9,415 bases of DNA, from positions 1 to 9,415 of the forward strand of contig URTG01000064.1 in NCBI GenBank assembly GCA_900550705.1. The letters run 5' to 3'. How positions within the stretch are numbered: position 1 is the stretch's first letter; every line of letters begins with the position of its first letter. This stretch comes from an uncultured Eubacteriales bacterium. Lineage in GTDB: Bacteria; Bacillota; Clostridia; Oscillospirales; Oscillospiraceae. Shown one piece after another: positions 1 through 8,142 of the stretch. Under the pieces are notes generated by a model that was not told the DNA's origin, made no database searches, and saw only the letters and a list, made by a program, of their open reading frames with translations. Both the position numbers and the translations under genes were made by a program.

Positions 1-18
1 GGCGGATATTATCCGCCC
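1..18. repeat. REP-like palindrome, first copy within the RAYT frame
   Basis: GGCGGATA (1-8) and TATCCGCC (10-17) are perfectly complementary around a single central T, and C18 continues the pattern. The left end is cut by the window. Its reverse complement matches the copy at 170-188 exactly over 17 bases. It is translated in the transposase frame as part of ADIIRP. Confidence 0.75.
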
Positions 19-361
19 GCAGCACCAGCTATCAAAAATCGGCCAAGTGCTGGATCAAAGCGTCCAAAAAATTTCTACGATATACCCCGCAGTCAAGGTA
101 GACCATTATGTGATTATGCCAGACCATATTCATCTGCTCATAACCATCGAACCCCGTGGGGAAGTCGGCGGGCGGATAATATCCGCCCCTACGAAAGGAA
201 TCCCAACCATTGTGGGACAAATGAAACGTGCCGTCACCAAGGCCGTCGGGCGGCCGATTTGGCAGAAGGGGTATCACGACCATGTAATTCGGAATGACCG
301 GGATTATCAGGAAATTTGGAAGTATATCGAAACCAACCCGTATCAAGAACGGGAATCCTAA
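2..361 (+). CDS. REP-associated tyrosine transposase (RAYT, Y1/HUH family), 5'-truncated by the window edge
   Basis: The reading frame is open from the window edge to TAA at 359-361, giving 119 visible residues; a GTG at 47 is an internal codon rather than a convincing start, because the N-terminal strand of the Y1 fold must lie upstream. Seen directly: the HUH-type motif in MPDHIHLLI (about codons 40-48 of the visible frame), the IWQKGYHDHVIRN block, and KYIETNP near the C-terminus. By comparison with E. coli TnpA-REP, whose catalytic Tyr lies in a DYIYINP segment, the Tyr of KYIETNP is the expected nucleophile, so the visible catalytic residues look intact. RAYTs are single-strand endonucleases that recognise REP palindromes and are usually single-copy domesticated relatives of IS200/IS605 transposases. 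Two REP-like palindromes lie inside this frame. The gene is more A+T-rich than its neighbours, suggesting transfer or different selection. The stop lies 21 nt before the ybaK start. Confidence 0.88.
   Translation, partial: ADIIRPQHQLSKIGQVLDQSVQKISTIYPAVKVDHYVIMPDHIHLLITIEPRGEVGGRIISAPTKGIPTIVGQMKRAVTKAVGRPIWQKGYHDHVIRNDRDYQEIWKYIETNPYQERES
170..193. repeat. REP-like palindrome, second (inverted) copy within the RAYT frame
   Basis: GGGCGGATA (170-178) and TATCCGCCC (180-188) form a 9-bp perfect stem around a central A, followed by CTACG (189-193). Read on the minus strand the element begins CGTAGGGGCGG, the same head as the REP-like pair at 4649-4723, while the inner stem bases differ (GATA here, CC there). 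It is translated in the transposase frame as GRIISAPT. Confidence 0.8.
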
Positions 362-382
362 ATTAGAAACCGAGGCAACACC

Positions 383-877
383 ATGGCAAAGAAAGACGAA
401 AAAACCAATGTAATGCGAATTTTGGAGCAGAAGAAAATTCCCTTCACCCCCCACACCTATCCCCACGAGGAGGGGGTGGCGGTGGACGGCGTCACGGTGG
501 CGCGGTCCATGGGGCAGGACCCGGAGTGCGTGTTCAAGACGCTGGTGGCCCGGGGGGCGTCTCAGGCGCTGTATGTCTTCGACATCCCGGTGGGGGACAA
601 TCTGGACCTGAAAAAGGCCGCCCGGGCGGTGGGGGAAAAGTCCATCGCCATGCTCCACCAGAAGGAGCTGCTGCCCCTCACCGGCTACGTCCACGGCGGC
701 TGCTCCCCGGTGGGGATGAAGAAGCAATTCCCCACCGTCTTCCACGAGACGGCGGAGATCATCGACACCATCACCGTCTCCGCCGGAAAGATCGGCTATC
801 AGGTGGAGCTGGCCCCGGCGGACCTGATCGCCCTGGTGGGCGGGTCTGTGGCAGACCTCACCGTATCATTTCATTGA
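383..877 (+). CDS. ybaK: Cys-tRNA(Pro)/Cys-tRNA(Cys) deacylase, YbaK/EbsC family
   Basis: A 164-residue protein matching the whole length of the YbaK/EbsC family (E. coli YbaK is about 159 residues). These cytoplasmic trans-editing enzymes hydrolyse Cys mischarged on tRNA(Pro) by prolyl-tRNA synthetase. Visible landmarks: an HTYPH segment near residue 24, the VFKTLV segment at 50-55 whose Lys52 aligns with the essential catalytic lysine, LDLKKAARAVG at 74-84, and the GGCSPVG loop at 105-111 that corresponds to GGxSPxG in characterised homologues. The ATG at 383 is preceded by GAGG (372-375) with a 7-nt gap, an adequate but modest ribosome binding site. The gene follows the RAYT gene after 21 nt and has no obvious promoter of its own, so its promoter may lie upstream of or inside the transposase gene. 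Base composition returns here to the high GC typical of the window. Confidence 0.93.
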   Translation: MAKKDEKTNVMRILEQKKIPFTPHTYPHEEGVAVDGVTVARSMGQDPECVFKTLVARGASQALYVFDIPVGDNLDLKKAARAVGEKSIAMLHQKELLPLTGYVHGGCSPVGMKKQFPTVFHETAEIIDTITVSAGKIGYQVELAPADLIALVGGSVADLTVSFH

Positions 878-926
878 ATGATTACGAAAAGTTTTCAGTT
901 CAACTACCATGAATGGAGGTCTTCTT

Positions 927-1754
927 ATGGAAGCGAAACATCCCTGGCAAGCACTGACTCTGTTTCAGCGTATCATTCTGTTGGTCCTGGCGGCTATGTT
1001 CCTTTTCTTCGGCGGACTGTACGCCTGGCGTCACGCCCACCCCGGGGTGTTTTACGACGGGCGCTTCACCAGCGACCAGTTTCTGACCCTCTCGGAGGAG
1101 GGCGGCATCCGCCGGTACACCGGCGCGGTGGACACGCAGTCGGCGGAGTTTATCGTAGACGGCGACCAGGTGACCTACCGCAGCGGCGACCGGACCTACG
1201 GCCCCTATCAGGTCCTGCGGGACGACAGCGTGCTTCCCGCGGATTCCGACGGCATCATCTCCCGGGTGGGCGTTCGGGTCCTGCGGGGGGAGGAGACCGT
1301 CTTTGAGGGCGGCTGTATCTACCCCTCGGACTCCATCAACGGCAGCTGGTATGAGGACCTGGTCTGGTCGGACGGCACCCCCTATGATACCGGCCTCGGG
1401 TTTGGCTTTGCCTACACAAGCTCCGGATTCATTTTCACCGACGAAGGCGACGAGGAGGAGTTCTACGCCCCCCGCCTCACGGCGGTCATTGTTCTCGCCC
1501 TGGGACCCACCCTGTCCTGTCGGGGCAGCTGGGGGCTCTATATTCTGGCCGCGGTGCTGTCCGTCGCCGTGGCCGCCTACACCCTGTACTACCAGCAGCT
1601 GCTCCGCTGGCAGGTGCGCTGGTATGTCCGGGACTGGGCCAACGCGGAACCCTCCGACTGGATGATGTTCGGCGCGCTCATGGGAATTCTCGTCCTCACC
1701 GGCATGGTCCTGATGCTGTATGTCACCGGAGCCGGAGAAATTGCTTCGATTTGA
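927..1754 (+). CDS. Unrecognised membrane protein with one N-terminal and two C-terminal helices
   Basis: I do not recognise a characterised function. The ATG at 927 is chosen over the in-frame ATG at 909 because GGAGG at 915-919 sits 7 nt before it; the product is 275 residues. Predicted from hydrophobicity: a helix at about 13-34 (rich in LVLAAMFLFF), a polar, acidic, glycine-rich region at about 35-182 with many short strands, a hydrophobic stretch at about 184-222 that probably contains the second helix, and a third helix at about 245-266. If helix 1 is a signal anchor, residues 35-182 are extracytoplasmic. The C-terminal W/R-rich linker followed by EPSDWMMFGALMG loosely recalls small uncharacterised Firmicutes membrane families in which PSD precedes the last helix (DUF6199-like); this is a weak impression, not an assignment. 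Only 15 nt separate it from uvrA, suggesting co-transcription, although no functional link is evident. Confidence 0.8.
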   Translation: MEAKHPWQALTLFQRIILLVLAAMFLFFGGLYAWRHAHPGVFYDGRFTSDQFLTLSEEGGIRRYTGAVDTQSAEFIVDGDQVTYRSGDRTYGPYQVLRDDSVLPADSDGIISRVGVRVLRGEETVFEGGCIYPSDSINGSWYEDLVWSDGTPYDTGLGFGFAYTSSGFIFTDEGDEEEFYAPRLTAVIVLALGPTLSCRGSWGLYILAAVLSVAVAAYTLYYQQLLRWQVRWYVRDWANAEPSDWMMFGALMGILVLTGMVLMLYVTGAGEIASI

Positions 1755-1769
1755 TCAAAGGAGACCACT

Positions 1770-4604
<2,835 letters not shown>

Positions 4605-4648
4605 GTCCCCTTTTATCCCAAAATAATTGCAAATTGCCCCGGTCCTTT

Positions 4649-4723
4649 CCGTAGGGGCGGCCTATGGCCGCCCGCACGATACCCACCTGGTGAACGACGG
4701 GCGGCCACAGGCCGCCCCTACGG
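4649..4723. repeat. REPIN-like inverted pair of REP palindromes
   Basis: Two palindromic units stand head to head. The left has GGGCGGCC (4655-4662), TAT, GGCCGCCC (4666-4673); the right has GGGCGGCC (4699-4706), ACA, GGCCGCCC (4710-4717). The outer 14 bases CCGTAGGGGCGGCC (4649-4662) pair perfectly with 4710-4723, and over 25 positions the left unit matches the reverse complement of the right with one difference. The units are separated by 25 nt. The whole 75-nt block could form one long hairpin or two small ones. It shares the CGTAGGGGCGG head with the palindromes inside the RAYT gene at 1-18 and 170-193. It fills most of the gap between uvrA and the next gene; a weak ATTTT follows, so it may also reduce read-through, but it is not a classical terminator. 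Confidence 0.85.
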
Positions 4724-4777
4724 ATTTTGGTCCTACCTGGTGGGAAAACCGGAGCGCGTACATCGAGAGGAGAACCT

Positions 4778-5275
4778 ATGGATCTGTTTCAATGGCTCAC
4801 GGGCACCGAGAGCGGAAAATTTCTGTTTACCATGCTGGTGTCTATGATTCCCATTATCGAGCTGCGGGGCGGGCTGCCCTTCGGCGTGGCTCTGGGGCTG
4901 CCCTATTATCTGGCCTTCCCGGCGGCGGTGCTGGGCAATCTGCTGCCCGCGCCCTTTATCATTGTGTACATCCGCCGGCTGTTTACCCTTCTGCGGAAAT
5001 ATTTCCCCAAGCTCAACGGTCTGGTGGACCGGATGGAGCAAAAGGCCCATCTGAAAAGCAAGAAGGTGCTGAAATACCAGACCTTCGGCCTGTGGCTGTT
5101 CGTGGCCATCCCCCTGCCCGGCACCGGGGCCTGGACCGGCTCTCTGGTGGCCGCATTTTTAGAGATGCGGCTGAAGCGTGCCCTGCCCGCCGTGGTCCTG
5201 GGGGTGCTCACCGCCGGGTGCATCATGCTGGGGCTGACCCATGTGGGGGTCAACCTGTTCTCCGGCGCGGTGTAA
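4778..5275 (+). CDS. COG2426-type small membrane protein (putative small multidrug export family)
   Basis: A 165-residue integral membrane protein of the family annotated as small multidrug export proteins (COG2426, Pfam Sm_multidrug_ex); the transport role is a database label with little experimental support. The ATG at 4778 is chosen because GAGGAG at 4767-4772 precedes it by 5 nt; an upstream in-frame extension to 4727 lacks a good site and would run out of the repeat region. Family landmarks visible: MIPIIELRGGLPFG (residues 23-36), LGNLLPAPF (52-60), and the diagnostic FVAIPLPGTGAWTGSLVA (108-125). Hydrophobic segments are at about 13-28, 41-64, 103-127 and 135-156, and a basic cytoplasmic loop (about 66-101, rich in Lys and Arg) links the halves. 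The two PxG-rich stretches suggest paired re-entrant elements. It starts a second co-directional gene group ending with recD2. Confidence 0.88.
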   Translation: MDLFQWLTGTESGKFLFTMLVSMIPIIELRGGLPFGVALGLPYYLAFPAAVLGNLLPAPFIIVYIRRLFTLLRKYFPKLNGLVDRMEQKAHLKSKKVLKYQTFGLWLFVAIPLPGTGAWTGSLVAAFLEMRLKRALPAVVLGVLTAGCIMLGLTHVGVNLFSGAV

Positions 5276-5285
5276 CCTCCCCCGC

Positions 5286-5310
5286 CCTCCGGCATAGGAT
5301 AGTCCGGAGG
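5286..5310 (+). promoter_or_regulatory. Hairpin that can mask the ribosome binding site of the 5319 gene
   Basis: CCTCCGG (5286-5292) is perfectly complementary to CCGGAGG (5304-5310), with an 11-nt loop. The 3' arm contains GGAGG (5306-5310), the ribosome binding site 8 nt before the ATG at 5319. Folding would occlude it unless ribosomes finishing the upstream gene at 5275, only 11 nt before the 5' arm, melt the stem. That fits translational coupling; no regulation is demonstrated. Confidence 0.5.
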
Positions 5311-5318
5311 TGCTGCAC

Positions 5319-5651
5319 ATGGAGCTGTGGGCGGAATTGATCTGGGCCGCGGTGGGCGCGGCGGCGCTGGTCGGGCTGATTTGGGACCTGCTGGGGCGGG
5401 TCCTGCGGCCCGGCGCTCTGGCCGGAGCACAAATCGTCCTGTCCGGCGCGGGGGACGGCGAGAAGCTGGAGGGCACCCTCCGCGCCCTGATCTGGCTGCG
5501 GAGCACGGGTCTGCTGCGCTGTCCCATCGTGGTGGCCGACTGCGGCCTGTCCCCCCTGGGCCGGGAGACCGCCCTGCGGCTGGCGCTCCGCTGGCCGGAC
5601 GTGAGACTGTGGCCGGCGGCCCAGCTGGCGGAGGTACTGGACCCTCCCTGA
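5319..5651 (+). CDS. Hypothetical single-pass membrane protein, 110 residues
   Basis: I do not recognise this family with confidence. The ATG at 5319 is preferred over the in-frame GTG at 5310 because GGAGG (5306-5310) lies 8 nt upstream of it. Residues about 4-26 form one strongly hydrophobic helix (LIWAAVGAAALVGLIW), followed by a likely cytoplasmic domain of about 80 residues. That domain contains a predicted helix with LEGTLRALIWLRSTG (50-64), a hydrophobic strand CPIVVADCGLSPLGRE (68-83) and a helix ALRLALRWPDVRLW. The strand followed by an acidic residue and a Gly-rich turn suggests a small alpha/beta fold, perhaps a nucleotide- or sugar-binding remnant, but no catalytic motif is evident. 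High GC at third positions and a good start support a real gene. It lies 43 nt after the COG2426 gene and 27 nt before recD2, probably in one transcript. Confidence 0.72.
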   Translation: MELWAELIWAAVGAAALVGLIWDLLGRVLRPGALAGAQIVLSGAGDGEKLEGTLRALIWLRSTGLLRCPIVVADCGLSPLGRETALRLALRWPDVRLWPAAQLAEVLDPP

Positions 5652-5678
5652 CATCAGAAAGAAAGAAGGCGCTCCCCC

Positions 5679-7880
5679 TTGGAAGAACTGGAATCCCAGC
5701 AAATGGAAGGCACCGTCTCCTCCATCATCTATCAGAACGAGGAAAACGGCTACACCATCCTCCGGCTGGACGCCCGGGACGAGGAGTGTACCGTGGTGGG
5801 TCCCATGCCCGGGGTGTCCCCGGGGGAATATCTGACAGTCCGGGGCCGCTGGGTGCGTCACGCCACCTACGGCCCCCAGTTCAAGGCCGAGGTGGTGGAG
5901 CGCCGTCTGCCCCAGGGCCAGAAGGAAATCTACCACTACTTAGCCTCCGGGGCCGTGAAAGGGGTGGGCAAGGCCACCGCCCGGCTGCTCATCGAGGAGT
6001 TCGGCGAAAACGTCCTCAACGTCATCGAGGACGACCCGGAGCAGCTGACCAAAATTCGGGGCATCTCCCCCAAGCGGGCCAGGCAGATCGGCGCGGTGTT
6101 CCGGGTGCAGATGGGAATGCGGCGGCTGATGGAATTTCTGTCGGAGCACCAGCTCCCCCTGGAGCTGGCTATGCCCCTCCGCCGGGCCTACGGCGACGTG
6201 GCGCTGGAGGTGCTGAAGGCCAACCCCTACGTCCTGGCCGGCGAGGAGTTCGGCGTGGAATTCTCCCTGGCGGACGGCCTGGCCCTCTCCCTGGGGGTGG
6301 CCCCCCAGGATGCCCTGCGGCTGGAGGCGGGACTGACCTTTGAGCTGTCCCACAACAGCTATCACAACGGGCACACCTTCCTCCCCCGACACAAGCTGCT
6401 CCAGGCCACCGCCACCCTGCTGGGGGACGGCGGCGACCCGCTGGAGGACGCCCTGGAGGCCCTCTCCCGCCGGGGGGAGGTGGTGTTTGAGGCGGTCGCC
6501 GGGCAGGACGCCGTCTATCTCCCCGCCCTGCACGAGGAGGAGTGCTTCATTGCCCATCGAATCACCGAAATGAGCCGCAGCGAGCTGCTGGCCCCCCAGG
6601 GGCTGGACAAGCTGCTGCGGACCATCCAGTGGGAGCAGCACCTCACCTACGCCCCCCAGCAGCGGGAGGCGGTGGAGCTGGCCGCCAGCCGGCAGGTCAT
6701 GCTGCTCACCGGCGGCCCGGGCACGGGCAAGACCACCTGTCTGAAGGGCGTGCTGGCCCTGTTCGAGGCCATGGGGCTGGAGACCGCCCTGGCCGCCCCC
6801 ACCGGCCGGGCCGCCAAGCGCCTGGGGGAGCTGTGCGACACCGAGGCCTCCACCATCCACCGTCTGCTGGAGACGGGCTTCGACCCCCACACCGGCAAGC
6901 TCATCTTCACCCACAACGCCGAGGACCCCTTAAAGGCCGACGCGGTGATCGTGGACGAGACCTCTATGGTAGATGTGCCCCTGATGGCCGCCCTGCTGAA
7001 CGCCCTGCGGAGCGACTGCCGCCTGGTGCTGGTGGGCGACCCGGACCAGCTGCCCTCCGTGGGGCCGGGCACCCTGTTTGCCGACCTCATCCGCAGCGGC
7101 GTGGTGCCCTCCGTCCGGCTGACGGAGATCTTCCGCCAGGCCGCCGAGAGCGCCATCGTCCGCAACGCCCACAGCATCGACCGGGGGGAGCTGCCCGACC
7201 TGCGGAAAAACGACGGGGACTTCTTCTTCCTGGTCCGCCGGGACCCCGCCGGGGCGCTGGACACCATCGTGGACCTGTGCCGCCGCCGTCTGCCCGAGCG
7301 GATGGGGATTCCCACGGACCAGATCCAGGTCCTCTCCCCCACCCGCCGCCGGGGCACAGGCACCCGGGCGCTGAATCAGGCCCTTCAGGAAGCCCTGAAC
7401 CCCCCGCTGGAGGGCAAGGGCGAGCGCCGCTTCGGTGACTGGGTCTTCCGGGCCGGGGACCGGGTCATGCAGGTGAAAAACAACTACGACATCCTCTGGC
7501 GGGAGGAGGGCGGCAGCCGCTCCGGCATGGGGATGTTCAACGGCGACATCGGCGTGATCCGCTCCATCGAGGGGGACGTCATTACCGTGGACTTCGACGG
7601 CAAGATCGTGGAGTACGCCCCCGATATGCTGGGCGAGCTGGAGCCCGCCTTCGCCGTCACCGTCCACAAGGCCCAGGGCAGCGAGTACCGCGCCGTCATC
7701 CTGGCCGCCCTGGAGGGCGCCCCCATGCTCATGACCCGGGGCATCCTCTACACCGCCGTCACCCGCGCCAAAAACCTGTTCATCCTGGTGGGCGCGCCCG
7801 AGGCCGTGGCCGGTATGGTAGCCAATAACCGGCAGACCAGAAGGTATAGCGGACTGCGGGGGAGATTAACGGAGTGTTAA
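5679..7880 (+). CDS. recD2: RecD2 (RecD-like) 5'-3' DNA helicase
   Basis: A 733-residue superfamily 1B helicase of the RecD2 type found in bacteria that lack RecBC, including B. subtilis (YrrC) and Deinococcus; it acts in DNA repair and replication-fork maintenance. An N-terminal OB-like segment opens the protein (about 10-75, with EENGYTILRL), followed by helix-hairpin-helix repeats (about 85-140, with VKGVGKATARLL and IRGISPKRARQIG), a linker, then the ATPase. Helicase motifs: Walker A GGPGTGKTT (345-353), Ia APTGRAAKRL (373-382), II DETSM (426-430), III GDPDQLPSVGPG (453-464), LTEIFRQ (481-487), V TVHKAQGSEY (661-670) and VI YTAVTRAK (691-698). The start is assigned to TTG at 5679, with AAGG 9 nt upstream; the next ATG (5703) lacks a good ribosome binding site but would lose only eight residues. 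No adjacent recB or recC is present. Confidence 0.95.
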   Translation: MEELESQQMEGTVSSIIYQNEENGYTILRLDARDEECTVVGPMPGVSPGEYLTVRGRWVRHATYGPQFKAEVVERRLPQGQKEIYHYLASGAVKGVGKATARLLIEEFGENVLNVIEDDPEQLTKIRGISPKRARQIGAVFRVQMGMRRLMEFLSEHQLPLELAMPLRRAYGDVALEVLKANPYVLAGEEFGVEFSLADGLALSLGVAPQDALRLEAGLTFELSHNSYHNGHTFLPRHKLLQATATLLGDGGDPLEDALEALSRRGEVVFEAVAGQDAVYLPALHEEECFIAHRITEMSRSELLAPQGLDKLLRTIQWEQHLTYAPQQREAVELAASRQVMLLTGGPGTGKTTCLKGVLALFEAMGLETALAAPTGRAAKRLGELCDTEASTIHRLLETGFDPHTGKLIFTHNAEDPLKADAVIVDETSMVDVPLMAALLNALRSDCRLVLVGDPDQLPSVGPGTLFADLIRSGVVPSVRLTEIFRQAAESAIVRNAHSIDRGELPDLRKNDGDFFFLVRRDPAGALDTIVDLCRRRLPERMGIPTDQIQVLSPTRRRGTGTRALNQALQEALNPPLEGKGERRFGDWVFRAGDRVMQVKNNYDILWREEGGSRSGMGMFNGDIGVIRSIEGDVITVDFDGKIVEYAPDMLGELEPAFAVTVHKAQGSEYRAVILAALEGAPMLMTRGILYTAVTRAKNLFILVGAPEAVAGMVANNRQTRRYSGLRGRLTEC

Positions 7881-8002
7881 CGCTGCCCTGCTATACTAAG
7901 GGCAGCAGCCCCAAAATGCTTTATCCGGAGGAACTATTGGCCGAGCTGGACCGCATCTTCCCCGGCCCCGGCGGTCAGGCCCCCGAGGTCTATGCCTGGT
8001 AA
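7874..8002 (+). CDS. Possible small ORF overlapping the end of recD2
   Basis: A frame different from recD2 runs to TAA at 8000-8002 and ends just before the terminator. Three starts are possible: GTG at 7874, overlapping the last codons of recD2 and 9 nt after a GGGGGAG tract (42 residues); ATG at 7916 with only a weak upstream site (28 residues); and TTG at 7937, 5 nt after GGAGG at 7927-7931 (21 residues). The shared C-terminal part reads LAELDRIFPGPGG then QAPEVYAW. Third positions there are GC-rich like real genes in this window, and the frame fills the space between recD2 and the terminator. I do not recognise the peptide. It could be a real microprotein, a decayed gene tail, or chance; no motif allows a functional guess. 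Confidence 0.33.
   Translation: MLTLPCYTKGSSPKMLYPEELLAELDRIFPGPGGQAPEVYAW
7882..7906 (+). other. Hairpin immediately after the recD2 stop
   Basis: GCTGCCCT (7882-7889) pairs perfectly with AGGGCAGC (7899-7906) around a 9-nt loop that contains TATACT. No T tract follows, so it is not an intrinsic terminator. It may protect the 3' end of the recD2 mRNA or affect translation of the small ORF, in which it would lie if GTG 7874 is used. Confidence 0.45.
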
Positions 8003-8032
8003 GCCCGTCCCGGCTTGCAGTCATCCCCTTCG

Positions 8033-8049
8033 GTCCGCAGTTTGCGGAC
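8033..8049. other. Compact perfect hairpin upstream of the terminator
   Basis: GTCCGCA (8033-8039) and TGCGGAC (8043-8049) form a 7-bp stem closed by a 3-nt GTT loop. It lies 30 nt after the small ORF stop and 10 nt before the terminator stem. No T run follows on either strand, so it is not a terminator itself. Confidence 0.5.
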
Positions 8050-8058
8050 AAAAGCAGC

Positions 8059-8111
8059 AAAAATGTCCCCTGGCAGCTCCGCAAAATTCGGAGCCGTCGG
8101 GGGACATTTTT
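8059..8111. terminator. Bidirectional rho-independent terminator between recD2 and mgtE
   Basis: AAAAATGTCCCC (8059-8070) is perfectly complementary to GGGGACATTTTT (8100-8111). The arms continue inward through two G-T wobbles and one A-C mismatch to GCTCCG/CGGAGC pairs, closing on the 7-nt loop CAAAATT (8082-8088). A run of T at 8107-8113 terminates + strand transcripts from recD2, and the A run at 8059-8063 supplies the U tract for - strand transcripts from mgtE, whose stop is at 8143. Its place between convergent genes fits this dual use. Confidence 0.93.
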
Positions 8112-8142
8112 TTCTGTATTCTCTCTGCCCCGGGGCCGCCCA

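Noticed and set aside
32..745. A 237-codon minus-strand frame across the RAYT and ybaK genes
   Set aside because: It crosses the boundary of two clearly identified plus-strand genes and its translation has no recognisable motif.
4685..4742. Direct repeat ACCTGGTG at 4685-4692 and 4735-4742, one inside and one just outside the REPIN-like element
   Set aside because: Only 8 nt long and not placed as a target-site duplication flanking the element; chance is a sufficient explanation.
5327..6343. A 338-codon plus-strand frame across the 110-residue gene and the start of recD2
   Set aside because: Its product is Gly/Arg/Pro-rich without motifs and overlaps two better supported genes in another frame.
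7866..7897. Possible promoter with TATACT at 7892-7897 and TTAACG repeats at 7866-7871 and 7877-7882
   Set aside because: Spacers would be about 20 or 9 nt, neither suitable for a sigma-A promoter, and TATACT lies in the loop of a hairpin.
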